Both the position numbers and the translations under genes were made by a program. A DNA stretch of 64,000 nucleotides from the NCBI GenBank assembly GCA_002692965.1, contig NZNC01000029.1, positions 186,001 through 250,000 on the forward strand, written 5' to 3'. Positions 6,914-14,833 of this stretch are shown here, piece by piece. The first letter of the stretch is position 1; each line of letters opens with the position of its first letter. The DNA comes from Haliea sp. (lineage in GTDB: Bacteria > Pseudomonadota > Gammaproteobacteria > Pseudomonadales > Halieaceae). The notes beneath the pieces were generated by a model. That model was not told the DNA's origin. It made no database searches and saw nothing but the letters and a program-made list of their open reading frames with translations.

Positions 6914-8602
6914 TTATTTTTGATGGTTGTTTTCGGCGATATGCTCCGCCGCGACAAAACCGAAGGTCATGGCAGGCCCCAGGGTAGCGCCGGCACCGGG
7001 GTAATAGCGCCCCGTGGCCGACGCCGTGCAGTTGCCCGTGGCATAGAGACCCGCGATGGGCTCACCCGCCACCGATAGCACCTGCGCATGCGGATTGGTC
7101 AGCAGTCCGCCCTTGGTGCCAATATCACCTGGATGGACTTCCACCGCATAGAATGGTGCCTCGACGAGTGGCGCCAGACAGGGGTTGGGCGCTAGCCGCT
7201 GGTCACCATAGAGCAGGTCGTAGCTGTCCTCACCCCGGTGAAAATCCTCGTCGATGCCAGCGCTGCTGAACTGGTTGAAACGCTCCACCGTCTGCCGCAA
7301 ACCGTCTGCCGACACCCCGATGTCGGTGGCCAGCGCTTCCAGCGTTTCGGCACGACGCAGCCAGTCACCCCGAGCGATACGGGGCTGTAACCAGTCGAGA
7401 TGCATACCCCCGGGCAGCAGCGGGCCGAAGGGGTATTCCCGCCGATAGCGGCTGTCGAAAATGGCATGACAGGGCAGGTTATCCCCCTGGTACATCGCCT
7501 GTACCGCGGTGGTATAGGCAACCGACTCATTGACGAAGCGCTCGCCGCGCCGGTTCACCAGGATGCAGCCCGGCATGGAACGCTCGGTGAACAACATGCG
7601 CGCCCGATCCTCTCCCTGGAGCTTGATCGTCGGCCCCCACCAGGCCTCGTCCAGCAGATGTGTCGCCGCCCCGATATCCTGTGCAGCCTGCAGCAGGTCC
7701 CCGGTATTCCCGGGCCAGGCCGCGGACCAATGGCTGCAGGTGGGCCCCGGAAGGTATTGTTCGCGCAATGCCTGGCTATGTTCGAAGCCCCCCGAGGCAA
7801 GGATCACGCCACGTCGCGCCCGCACCCGCCCACCGGCGCCTCCCCCACCCTCGCCAATCACCACCCCGCTGACCCGCCCACCTTCGCGCTGCAAAGCGCT
7901 TACCGGGCTGTTGAGCCACACCGCCACGCCGCGATCATCCAGCGAGCGCCGCAGACGGCCCATCAGGGCGTTGCCCATGACCAGCCGGCGCGAGCGCCGG
8001 CCGCGCAATCGCCCGGGAATGTCGCTCACATACTCCGCCAGCAACTTGAGGATTACCCTGAGCCAGCCCGGGGACTTGCTCAGCAGAACAGCCCCCTCCA
8101 GGTTGGTGTAGCCCATCATTCCCATGACTCGCGTCTGGATGTGCGAGAACCCCAGCGTGGCGAAGCTCTCACCCAGCTCACGCGCATGATAGGGCAAGGG
8201 GTCAATGGATCGCCCGCCGGGGCGCGAGCCCGGAAGCGCCTGATAGTAGTCAGCGTAGTGTGTCATCACCTCGAAGGCCGCCTCGGTATGCGCTTCCAGC
8301 CAGGCGAGCATGCGCGGGGACTGTTCGACATAGGCACGCACCAGCGCGGGATCGACGTCCTCGCCCGTGAGTGCCATCAGATAGGTGAGCGCGTCTTCAG
8401 GGGAATCCTCAATGCCTGCCTTCCGCATCAGGTGGTTGCAGGGAACCCAGAGGCCACCGCCTGAGCTCGCCGAGGTTCCCCCCCAGGTGGCACACTTTTC
8501 CAGCACCACGACGCTGAGCCCCAGGTCTGCTGCCCGACAGGCGGCGGTCAGTGCCCCCGCACCGCTTCCCACCACCACCACATCGAATTCCCTGTCTGCC
8601 AT
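6914..8602 (-). CDS. FAD-dependent oxidoreductase, 3-ketosteroid Delta1-dehydrogenase-like
   Basis: This 562-residue flavoprotein opens with a Rossmann FAD site (VVVVGSGAGALTAACRAADLG, then VVLEK near residue 35) followed by GGTSASSGGGLWVP. It ends with YATGNCTASATGRYYPGAGATLGPAMTFGF, read in parts, which is the C-terminal FAD-site signature of the fumarate reductase/KstD family. The overall pattern is closest to 3-ketosteroid Delta1-dehydrogenases, which introduce the C1-C2 double bond in ring A of 3-ketosteroids. Other dehydrogenases of this superfamily cannot be excluded without alignment of the catalytic tyrosines. The gene is divergent from the PQQ dehydrogenase, and the 100-bp gap between them carries the regulon operator at 8667. 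Confidence 0.85.
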   Translation of the reverse strand: MADREFDVVVVGSGAGALTAACRAADLGLSVVVLEKCATWGGTSASSGGGLWVPCNHLMRKAGIEDSPEDALTYLMALTGEDVDPALVRAYVEQSPRMLAWLEAHTEAAFEVMTHYADYYQALPGSRPGGRSIDPLPYHARELGESFATLGFSHIQTRVMGMMGYTNLEGAVLLSKSPGWLRVILKLLAEYVSDIPGRLRGRRSRRLVMGNALMGRLRRSLDDRGVAVWLNSPVSALQREGGRVSGVVIGEGGGGAGGRVRARRGVILASGGFEHSQALREQYLPGPTCSHWSAAWPGNTGDLLQAAQDIGAATHLLDEAWWGPTIKLQGEDRARMLFTERSMPGCILVNRRGERFVNESVAYTTAVQAMYQGDNLPCHAIFDSRYRREYPFGPLLPGGMHLDWLQPRIARGDWLRRAETLEALATDIGVSADGLRQTVERFNQFSSAGIDEDFHRGEDSYDLLYGDQRLAPNPCLAPLVEAPFYAVEVHPGDIGTKGGLLTNPHAQVLSVAGEPIAGLYATGNCTASATGRYYPGAGATLGPAMTFGFVAAEHIAENNHQK

Positions 8603-8666
8603 GTCAAACCCCTAGCCAAAGCACACCGTTTGCGCTGTTGCGACACCTCGCGGCATGCTAGCATAA

Positions 8667-8690
8667 AAAACATTGCAAAAAGTATGTATT
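8667..8690 (+). promoter_or_regulatory. Putative operator between the KstD-like and PQQ-dehydrogenase genes
   Basis: AAAACATT, 8 nt, TATGTATT. The left arm is identical to the perfect site at 6845; the right arm differs at two positions; the spacing is the same. It sits in the 100-bp divergent gap and just upstream of the ribosome site of the PQQ gene, so it could act on both directions. Confidence 0.55.
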
Positions 8691-8702
8691 GAGGGAAGGC
8701 CG

Positions 8703-10688
8703 ATGAACAGAAAAACGCTCCCCTGGCTGATACTTGCAGCCACCTTCTCCCTGTTATTGCCCGGCTGCGACAAGGGGCCGGTCAGCCCGGGTGGGCCGGT
8801 GGCCGACTGGCCGGTGGTGGGCGGCACGGCTGCCGGCCAGCGCTTCACGCCCCTCGAACAGATCACCGCCGACAACCTGAATCGTCTCGAAGTGGCCTGG
8901 ACCTACCACATCAAGGACCTGTCGCCCGGGACCGCGACACACGGTGCGACCGCCTTCCAGGCCACGCCCCTGGTGGTCGATAACAGCATGTATCTGTGCA
9001 CACCCTTCAGTCGCATCATCGCCCTCGACCCGGAAACTGGCGAGGAGCGCTGGGCCTACGACCCGCAGGCGGACCTGACCGGCGCCTACACCCCCACCTG
9101 CCGCGGCGTCGCCTACTGGCAGGGAGAACGGCCGGGACGCGCGTGTAATGCGCGGATTCTCTCCGGCACCATGGATGGTCGCCTGGTAGCCGTGGATGCA
9201 GACAGTGGCGAGCCCTGCGACGACTTCGGCAACGGTGGCAGTGTCGACCTCAAGAAAAACCTGGGCGATGTACAAGTCGGAGAGTACTACCTCACCTCCG
9301 CGCCGCTGGTGTTTGAGGACCTGGTGATCACCGGCGCGTTTATCAAGGATGGCCAGCGCCTGGACGCGCCGGGCGGTGTCGTGCGCGCCTTCGACGTGCG
9401 ATCCGGTGCGCTGCGCTGGGCTTTCGACCCGGTGCCTCCCGGGATGCAGCCCGTCACCGCGCAGGACGCCCGCGAGGGCGCCACCTTTACCCGCTCCACC
9501 CCGAATGCCTGGGGCAACCTGTCGGCCGACGTGGAGCGCGGCATCATCTACCTGCCCACGGGCGGCTCACAACCGGACCACTACCGCGGCATCGAACGCG
9601 GTGACATGGACTACTACGGCACGTCGGTGGTCGCTCTGGACGCCCGCAGCGGCGAGCCCCTGTGGCATTTCCAGGCGGTACACCACGACATCTGGGACTG
9701 GGACGTGGCCGCACAACCGGTACTCTTCGAGCAGCACGGGGAGACCCCCGGACTCATCGCCGCCACCAAGATGGGGCACCTCTTCCTGCTCAACCGGGAA
9801 ACCGGGGAGCCCCTGTTTCCCGTGGAGGAGCGCACGGTACCGGCTTCCACGGTTCCGGGTGAAACCGCCTCGCCGACCCAGCCCTTCCCCACTCTGCCCA
9901 GACCGGTGCATCCGCCGACCCTGAACGAGGACGATATCTGGGGCATTTATCCGGGGGACCGCCAGGCCTGCCTGGAACAGTTCCGCAGCTTCCGCTACGA
10001 GGGCATCTTCACCCCGCCGGGCCGCGAGCGACCCGCACTGATCTGGCCGGGCCTGGGTGGCGGCATCAACTGGGGCTCGGTCTCGGTCAACCCGCAGCGC
10101 AACATCATGGTGGTGAATTCCATGCGCGTGCCCTACACCGTCCAACTCCTGCCCCGGGAGCAGGTGGAAAACATGGATGGCAGTGATCTGGTCGGTGTCG
10201 CCCCCCAGGCAGGCACACCCTGGGTCGTGGTGCGCAACGGCTTTCTGTCGCCCCACAATACGCCCTGTACGGCGCCGCCCTGGGGGGTCCTCACCGGTAT
10301 TGACCTGGACAGTGGCGAAACCCTGTGGGAAGTCCCCCTGGGTAACCTGGCGGAACTCGCCCCCCTCGGGCTCGGCCGCTTTTTCGACTGGGGGACACCG
10401 AACACCGGTGGCAGCTTGCAGACGGCCAGCGGCCTGGTATTTATCGCTGCCACCCTGGACAAGCGCTTCCGCGCCTTCGACAGTCGCACGGGCGAACTGC
10501 TCTGGGAATCTGTGCTCCCCGCGCCGGCACAGGCGACGCCGATGAGCTACCGTCTGTCCGCCACGGGCAAGCAATACATCGCCATCGCCGCGGGGGGACA
10601 CGGCCCGCTCGCCTACGCGGCCAAGGGGCCTGAGAAACTCGGGGAGCTGCTCGGCGACAGCCTGGTGGTCTACCGCCTCAGGGAGTGA
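8703..10688 (+). CDS. PQQ-dependent dehydrogenase, lipoprotein (glucose/quinate dehydrogenase family)
   Basis: This 661-residue quinoprotein begins with a lipoprotein signal (hydrophobic residues 6-18, lipobox LPGC). It would therefore be anchored in an envelope membrane with the catalytic domain in the periplasm. The beta-propeller family features include WPVVGGTAAGQRFTPLEQI, NLNRLEVAWTYH, repeated ALDPETGE and AFDVRSG blades and the C-terminal TPMSYRLSATGKQYIAIAAGG. It lacks the N-terminal membrane helices of classical membrane glucose dehydrogenase. It would oxidise an alcohol or sugar-type substrate with PQQ. The start at ATG 8703 follows GGGAAGG; an in-frame upstream GTG/ATG-type start has no ribosome site. 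Context suggests oxidation of a hydroxylated catabolic intermediate rather than glucose; this is inference. Confidence 0.9.
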   Translation: MNRKTLPWLILAATFSLLLPGCDKGPVSPGGPVADWPVVGGTAAGQRFTPLEQITADNLNRLEVAWTYHIKDLSPGTATHGATAFQATPLVVDNSMYLCTPFSRIIALDPETGEERWAYDPQADLTGAYTPTCRGVAYWQGERPGRACNARILSGTMDGRLVAVDADSGEPCDDFGNGGSVDLKKNLGDVQVGEYYLTSAPLVFEDLVITGAFIKDGQRLDAPGGVVRAFDVRSGALRWAFDPVPPGMQPVTAQDAREGATFTRSTPNAWGNLSADVERGIIYLPTGGSQPDHYRGIERGDMDYYGTSVVALDARSGEPLWHFQAVHHDIWDWDVAAQPVLFEQHGETPGLIAATKMGHLFLLNRETGEPLFPVEERTVPASTVPGETASPTQPFPTLPRPVHPPTLNEDDIWGIYPGDRQACLEQFRSFRYEGIFTPPGRERPALIWPGLGGGINWGSVSVNPQRNIMVVNSMRVPYTVQLLPREQVENMDGSDLVGVAPQAGTPWVVVRNGFLSPHNTPCTAPPWGVLTGIDLDSGETLWEVPLGNLAELAPLGLGRFFDWGTPNTGGSLQTASGLVFIAATLDKRFRAFDSRTGELLWESVLPAPAQATPMSYRLSATGKQYIAIAAGGHGPLAYAAKGPEKLGELLGDSLVVYRLRE

Positions 10689-10716
10689 GCGAAAACGGGG
10701 CGCGCCGCATCACCCC

Positions 10717-10755
10717 AAAAAAAAAGCGGGTGGCGCCCCCGTGACGACCACCCGC
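10717..10755 (-). terminator. Intrinsic terminator of the SDR operon
   Basis: On the minus strand, GCGGGTGG (10748-10755) pairs with CCACCCGC (10726-10733) and is followed by nine T residues (10717-10725). It lies 18 bp past the stop of the SDR gene at 10774 and between convergent genes. Confidence 0.88.
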
Positions 10756-10773
10756 CCAGCAAAACAGCGGCTT

Positions 10774-11520
10774 TCAGGGGCGCATCAGCTGCCCGCCATC
10801 CACATTCAGGACGTGCCCGGTAATCCAGCTGGCCTCGTCGGAAAGCAAGAACAGCACGGCTTCGGCCAGGTCGGCGGGCTGGCCCAGGCGCTTGATCGGC
10901 ATGGTGTGCAGCATCTGCTGGGCATACTCCCCCGCCACTTTCTGCAGGGCCCCGGTGTCGGTCGGCCCCGGCGCAATGGCATTGATACGAATGTTTTTCG
11001 GGCCCAGCTCGTGGGCCAGGGACTGGGTGATGCCGTTCATGGTCAGCTTTGCGACACCGTAGGGGCCACTGCTCATCCAGGCCGCGGTGGAAGACTGGTT
11101 GACAATGGCGCCACCTCCGCGCTGCGCCATGGCGTCCACAACCGCCCGGGTCATCAGCAGACAGCCGTGGGCGTTGACGCGCATGAAGTGCTCGAGGTAA
11201 TCCATGTCCACCGTCAGGTAACCGTCGACCCGCATGTCGCCAAAGATGGCGGCGTTGTTGATCAGGTAGTCGACCCCGCCGAAAGCCTTGAGGGCCTCTG
11301 CGACACAGGCCTTTGCAGAGGCCTCGTCGCCGACATCGGTCCGGACGAAATGCGCCCGGCCACCGGCGGCCTGGATCTCGGAGACCACGCGCTCGCCGCC
11401 CTCGGCGTTCAACTCCGCCACCACAACCTGCATGCCGCGTTCAGCTGCCACTTTGGCATAACCTTCACCGATACCGCCGCCGGCGCCCGTGACAATGATG
11501 GTCTTGTCGGAAAAATCCAT
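10774..11520 (-). CDS. Short-chain dehydrogenase/reductase (SDR)
   Basis: This 248-residue classical SDR has the NAD(P)-binding TGAGGGIGEGY motif near residue 11, a D at the end of the second strand region (RTDVGD) and the NNAA motif. The catalytic Ser is in NQSST, the Y-x-x-x-K pair in YGVAK near residue 155, and the C-terminal NVDGGQ segment closes the fold. It would interconvert a hydroxyl and a ketone. It is the last gene of a leftward operon (14697 to 10774), 92 bp after the second SDR, and is followed by a strong terminator. The substrate cannot be read from sequence. Confidence 0.92.
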   Translation of the reverse strand: MDFSDKTIIVTGAGGGIGEGYAKVAAERGMQVVVAELNAEGGERVVSEIQAAGGRAHFVRTDVGDEASAKACVAEALKAFGGVDYLINNAAIFGDMRVDGYLTVDMDYLEHFMRVNAHGCLLMTRAVVDAMAQRGGGAIVNQSSTAAWMSSGPYGVAKLTMNGITQSLAHELGPKNIRINAIAPGPTDTGALQKVAGEYAQQMLHTMPIKRLGQPADLAEAVLFLLSDEASWITGHVLNVDGGQLMRP

Positions 11521-11612
11521 GCTCGCTACTCCTTGTTATCGATGCTTTTGATGAATCACGTCTGCAGAGCCAGAGGCGCTGCCACCTCGCGAACTGCCTT
11601 TACGGGTCGGGA

Positions 11613-12365
11613 TCAGGGCTTGGGCGCTTTCATGTTGGGGCGGATTTCCAGCAGATCCACCGCCACGCCCGGTGGCTGGGACAGGGCCCAGGCTACGGCG
11701 TCAGCGACATGGTTACTGGTCATACCCACATCCATGCAAGGGCCGCTCTCCCGCCAGCTGGCAAAGGCGATTTCGAGCAGTTCGGGGTCCCAATCTCCGG
11801 CAAAGCCGCTCTCGGCAGAACCGGGCCTCAGGCAGGTGACACCGATTCCGTCGTCCTGGAGCTCCTCGCGCAGGTCGCGGGTAAAGCGTTCCACCGCCGC
11901 CTTGCTGGCGGCATAAATCGACAGGTGGGCCATCTCGTCGGTGTGCCAGGCACTGGCCGAGGACACCGTGAGGATGCGCGGATTCCCGGCGCCCCGCAGC
12001 AGCGGAATGGCCGCCTTGCAACAGAACACCGTGCCCAGAAAGTTGGTATTGACCTGCATGGCGACCTCGGCGGCATCGAGGTTCTCCACCTTGTTGGGTC
12101 GGGCGACACCGGCATTGGTAACCAGGCTGTCGATGCTGCCAAAGCGCTCGCGAATCGCGGCGAAGACGGCGTCGACGCTGTCGCTGTCCGCGACATCGCA
12201 AACGAAACCCGAGGCCTGCTCGCCAAGGGCCTCAACCGCTGTATCCAGACTCGACTGAGAGCGCCCCAGCAGACACACCCGCCCGCCGTCGGCCAGCAGT
12301 CGTTGGCTGATGGCCAGGCCAAACCCCCGGGCACCACCGGTAATCACATGCAGCGGCGCCCTCAT
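11613..12365 (-). CDS. Short-chain dehydrogenase/reductase (SDR)
   Basis: This 250-residue SDR has the nucleotide site TGGARGFGLAIS at the N-terminus, CDVAD after the third strand, TNAGVARP, a catalytic Ser in TVSSASAW and the active-site YAASK near residue 157. Its ATG overlaps the stop of the upstream aldehyde dehydrogenase (12362-12365), so the two are translationally coupled. The protein ends in a Pro/Lys-rich tail (MKAPKP) in place of the usual DGG segment. It is probably a 3-hydroxyacyl or alcohol dehydrogenase in the same pathway; the exact reaction is unknown. Confidence 0.92.
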   Translation of the reverse strand: MRAPLHVITGGARGFGLAISQRLLADGGRVCLLGRSQSSLDTAVEALGEQASGFVCDVADSDSVDAVFAAIRERFGSIDSLVTNAGVARPNKVENLDAAEVAMQVNTNFLGTVFCCKAAIPLLRGAGNPRILTVSSASAWHTDEMAHLSIYAASKAAVERFTRDLREELQDDGIGVTCLRPGSAESGFAGDWDPELLEIAFASWRESGPCMDVGMTSNHVADAVAWALSQPPGVAVDLLEIRPNMKAPKP

Positions 12366-13831
12366 GCCGGAACTCCCACGGCGATGGTTTTGGTTTCCAG
12401 GTACTCCTCGAAACCCTCGGCCCCCATCTCGCGCCCCAGGCCACTTTGCTTGTAGCCCCCGAAGGGCGCGTCGGCGCCGTAGAAATTGCCGCCGTTGACG
12501 TTGACCGTGCCGGTGCGCAGACGCCGCGCCACGGACAGGGCACGCGCTTCATCGGCGGACCAGACGCCAGCGGAGAGGCCGTAATCCGAGTCATTGGCAA
12601 TACGGATGGCATCCTCCTCACCGTCATAGGCAATCACGGCGAGGACGGGGCCGAAGATCTCTTCCCGGGCAATGGTCATGTCATTGCTCACGTCGACGAA
12701 CACGGTGGGCTCGACATAGAAGCCCCGCTCCAGGTGTTTTGGTTTACCACCACCGACCAGCAGGCGCGCGCCCTCCTCCTTGCCCTTCTCTATGTAGGCG
12801 AGCACCCGCTCGCGCTGCCGGGCGTTGATCAGGCTGCCCATGATCTGTGACTCGGACGCCGGGTCGCCGTATTCGATATAGCCGAAATAGGCCGTGAGCA
12901 GCGCCTCGACCTCGGCCTGGCGCGCCCGCGGAATCAGCAGGCGGGTCTGCAGGGCACAGCCCTGGCCGGCATGGAAGCACACGCTCAGTGCACTCATCAG
13001 GCTCTGCTCGAGATTGGCGTCGTCCAGGATGATGTTGGCCGATTTGCCCCCCAGTTCGAGGAAGACCTTTTTCACGGTCCCCGATGCCGCCGCCATGATG
13101 TGCTTGCCCACGGCGGTGGAACCGGTGAAGGACACCATGTCGACGCGCGGATCGCGTACCAGCGCATCGCCGGTGGTCACCGGGTCCTCCGAGGTAATGA
13201 CATTGAACACCCCGGGGGGAATGTCGGTGTATTTCTCGACGATGTAGCCAAGCGCCGTCGCCGACCAGGGTGTGTCCGGTGCCGGCTTCAGCACCACCGT
13301 GCAACCGGCGGCCAGTGCGGGGATGCATTTCGCGAGGTTGATCTGCAGCGGCACGTTCCAGGGGGTGATGCAGGCGACCACGCCAATGGCCTCCTTCTCC
13401 ACCAGCCGACGGGACTTCATGCCCATCATTTCCGCCACACCGATGTCGCGGCTCCACGGGAAGCGGGGCAGGCTTTCCAGGGTATAGTCGATAAAGCCGA
13501 TGGGCACATCGCACTGCGGGCCACCCTGACCACAAATGCCCAGCGGCGCGCCGGTCTCGGTGGCAATCTGTTGCTTGAGGCTTTCCCGCTCGGCCAGCAA
13601 ACCCGCCTTGAGCTGCTGCAGGCAGCGCAGACGAAAAGCGTGATCGGTCGACCAGTCGCTCTCGTCGAAGGCCCGACGGGCGGCGCCGATGGCGCGATCC
13701 AGGTCCTCGAGGCCGGCGTCCGCAGCCTCCCCCGCCACCGTCTCAGTGGCCGGATTCAGGTTCGTATAGGTACGGCCCGATGCTGCGGGAAGCAGTTTGC
13801 CGTCGATAAACAGACGTGACTCGACTTGCAT
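12362..13831 (-). CDS. NAD(P)-dependent aldehyde dehydrogenase
   Basis: This 489-residue ALDH-superfamily enzyme would oxidise an aldehyde to its acid. Visible motifs are TPWNVPLQ (cofactor site, about residue 155), FTGSTAVG, the general-base Glu in LELGGKSANI, the nucleophile Cys in the GQGCALQTRLL segment near residue 290, and EEIFGPVLAVI. The start was set at ATG 13829-13831, which has AGGAG 5-6 nt upstream; the open frame continues 57 codons further but those overlap the next gene and look non-coding. It lies 8 bp after the upstream dehydrogenase and overlaps the SDR downstream. Confidence 0.93.
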   Translation of the reverse strand: MQVESRLFIDGKLLPAASGRTYTNLNPATETVAGEAADAGLEDLDRAIGAARRAFDESDWSTDHAFRLRCLQQLKAGLLAERESLKQQIATETGAPLGICGQGGPQCDVPIGFIDYTLESLPRFPWSRDIGVAEMMGMKSRRLVEKEAIGVVACITPWNVPLQINLAKCIPALAAGCTVVLKPAPDTPWSATALGYIVEKYTDIPPGVFNVITSEDPVTTGDALVRDPRVDMVSFTGSTAVGKHIMAAASGTVKKVFLELGGKSANIILDDANLEQSLMSALSVCFHAGQGCALQTRLLIPRARQAEVEALLTAYFGYIEYGDPASESQIMGSLINARQRERVLAYIEKGKEEGARLLVGGGKPKHLERGFYVEPTVFVDVSNDMTIAREEIFGPVLAVIAYDGEEDAIRIANDSDYGLSAGVWSADEARALSVARRLRTGTVNVNGGNFYGADAPFGGYKQSGLGREMGAEGFEEYLETKTIAVGVPA

Positions 13832-13839
13832 GGGAACTC

Positions 13840-14697
13840 CTAAGCCTGGTTGAGAAACAGTGCGAGTACCTGGTCGCGCAGGCGTCGGGTGGCCGGTAGC
13901 TCCAGCCCCATCTCCTCGGCGGACTGCAAGGCGCAGTCGAGATCCTTCTCGCCGAGACGACCGAAAGCGCCGAATGCCGCGTCCATCTGCGCCGGCGTAC
14001 ACTGGCTCGCCAGGGCGTTGCGATTGCTAATGAACTGGTACATGGCCTCGTTAATCACGCCGTTGGACTTGCCGACTTCGCGCAGCAGCTCCGGTGCCAG
14101 ACCGCCCCCCTCTGCCAGCCGAACAGCCTCGGACATGGCCAGGAACTCGGCATAGGTAATCAGGTTGTTGCAGAGTTTCAGCAACATGCCGGTACCCAGG
14201 CCACCGGCGTGAATCACATTGTCCGCCGAGGTCTCGAACACCGGCCGGGCCCGCTCCACAACCGCCGCGTCGCCGCCGACCATGTAGCAGAGTTTCGCCG
14301 CTTCAGCGCCCTGGGGACCGCCGGAAATGGCGGCGTCAATCAAATGCAGGCCTCGCGCCGTGGCATCCTCCGCCCAGCGCAGCAATCCCGCCCGGGACAC
14401 CGTGCTGTGCACGCAGATAACGCTACCCGGAGCGGCGCTCTCGAAGATGCCGGAGGGACCGTAAAGCAGTTCCTCGACCTGGGTATCGTCGCGAACGCAG
14501 ATTCCGATGTGCTGGCACTGATGCGCCAGCTCCGCGACCGACTCGGCGGCTACAGCACCCTCCGCCGCCAGCTCCTCCACGGCGGGCCGAGCCAGATCAT
14601 AGACATGCGCGCGCCAGCGCTTTCCCAGCAAGTGCCTCGCAGAAGGCTTGCCGATGCTACCAAGGCCGATATAGCCCACATCCGACGGGTGTGACAT
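13840..14697 (-). CDS. NAD(P)-dependent 3-hydroxyisobutyrate dehydrogenase-family oxidoreductase
   Basis: This 285-residue beta-hydroxyacid dehydrogenase has an N-terminal Rossmann motif (GYIGLGSIGKPSARHLL), the substrate-binding DAAISGGPQGAEAAKL near residue 120 and the catalytic Lys region GTGMLLKLCNNLI near residue 170. It is the first gene of the leftward operon HIBDH-ALDH-SDR-SDR, which reads like an alcohol-to-acid oxidation route. Its promoter lies in the 136-bp gap shared with a divergent protein bearing two MarR domains, and that gap carries GTCAA/TTGAC inverted repeats. The true substrate is unknown. Confidence 0.9.
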   Translation of the reverse strand: MSHPSDVGYIGLGSIGKPSARHLLGKRWRAHVYDLARPAVEELAAEGAVAAESVAELAHQCQHIGICVRDDTQVEELLYGPSGIFESAAPGSVICVHSTVSRAGLLRWAEDATARGLHLIDAAISGGPQGAEAAKLCYMVGGDAAVVERARPVFETSADNVIHAGGLGTGMLLKLCNNLITYAEFLAMSEAVRLAEGGGLAPELLREVGKSNGVINEAMYQFISNRNALASQCTPAQMDAAFGAFGRLGEKDLDCALQSAEEMGLELPATRRLRDQVLALFLNQA

Positions 14698-14763
14698 GCT
14701 CGCTTATCCCTGTTATTGCGATGAATCTGTCAACGGCGATGATAGGCAGCCGCCGGCATTTAT

Positions 14764-14789
14764 GTCAACACGCTTTGACTTGTAGTCAA
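14764..14789. promoter_or_regulatory. Putative operator for the divergent two-MarR-domain regulator
   Basis: TTGACT, TGT, AGTCAA is a perfect inverted repeat at 14775-14789. An overlapping GTCAA, 6 nt, TTGAC repeat begins at 14764, and another GTCAA half-site lies at 14729. The site is in the gap between the HIBDH-ALDH-SDR operon and the MarR gene, as expected for a self-regulated MarR protein. Confidence 0.6.
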
Positions 14790-14833
14790 CCGGAGCTTAC
14801 TATTTGTTCAGCGATCAGGACACAACGGAAGCC

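Noticed and set aside
6907-6930. ATAACATT followed after 8 nt by ATGGTTGT, a possible fifth operator copy
   Set aside because: The right arm matches poorly and the site overlaps the 3' end of the KstD-like gene rather than a promoter.
13832-14002. Upstream extension of the aldehyde dehydrogenase frame
   Set aside because: The extra 57 codons lie inside the end of the upstream gene, are Arg/Gly-rich, and a good ribosome site precedes the internal ATG at 13831.
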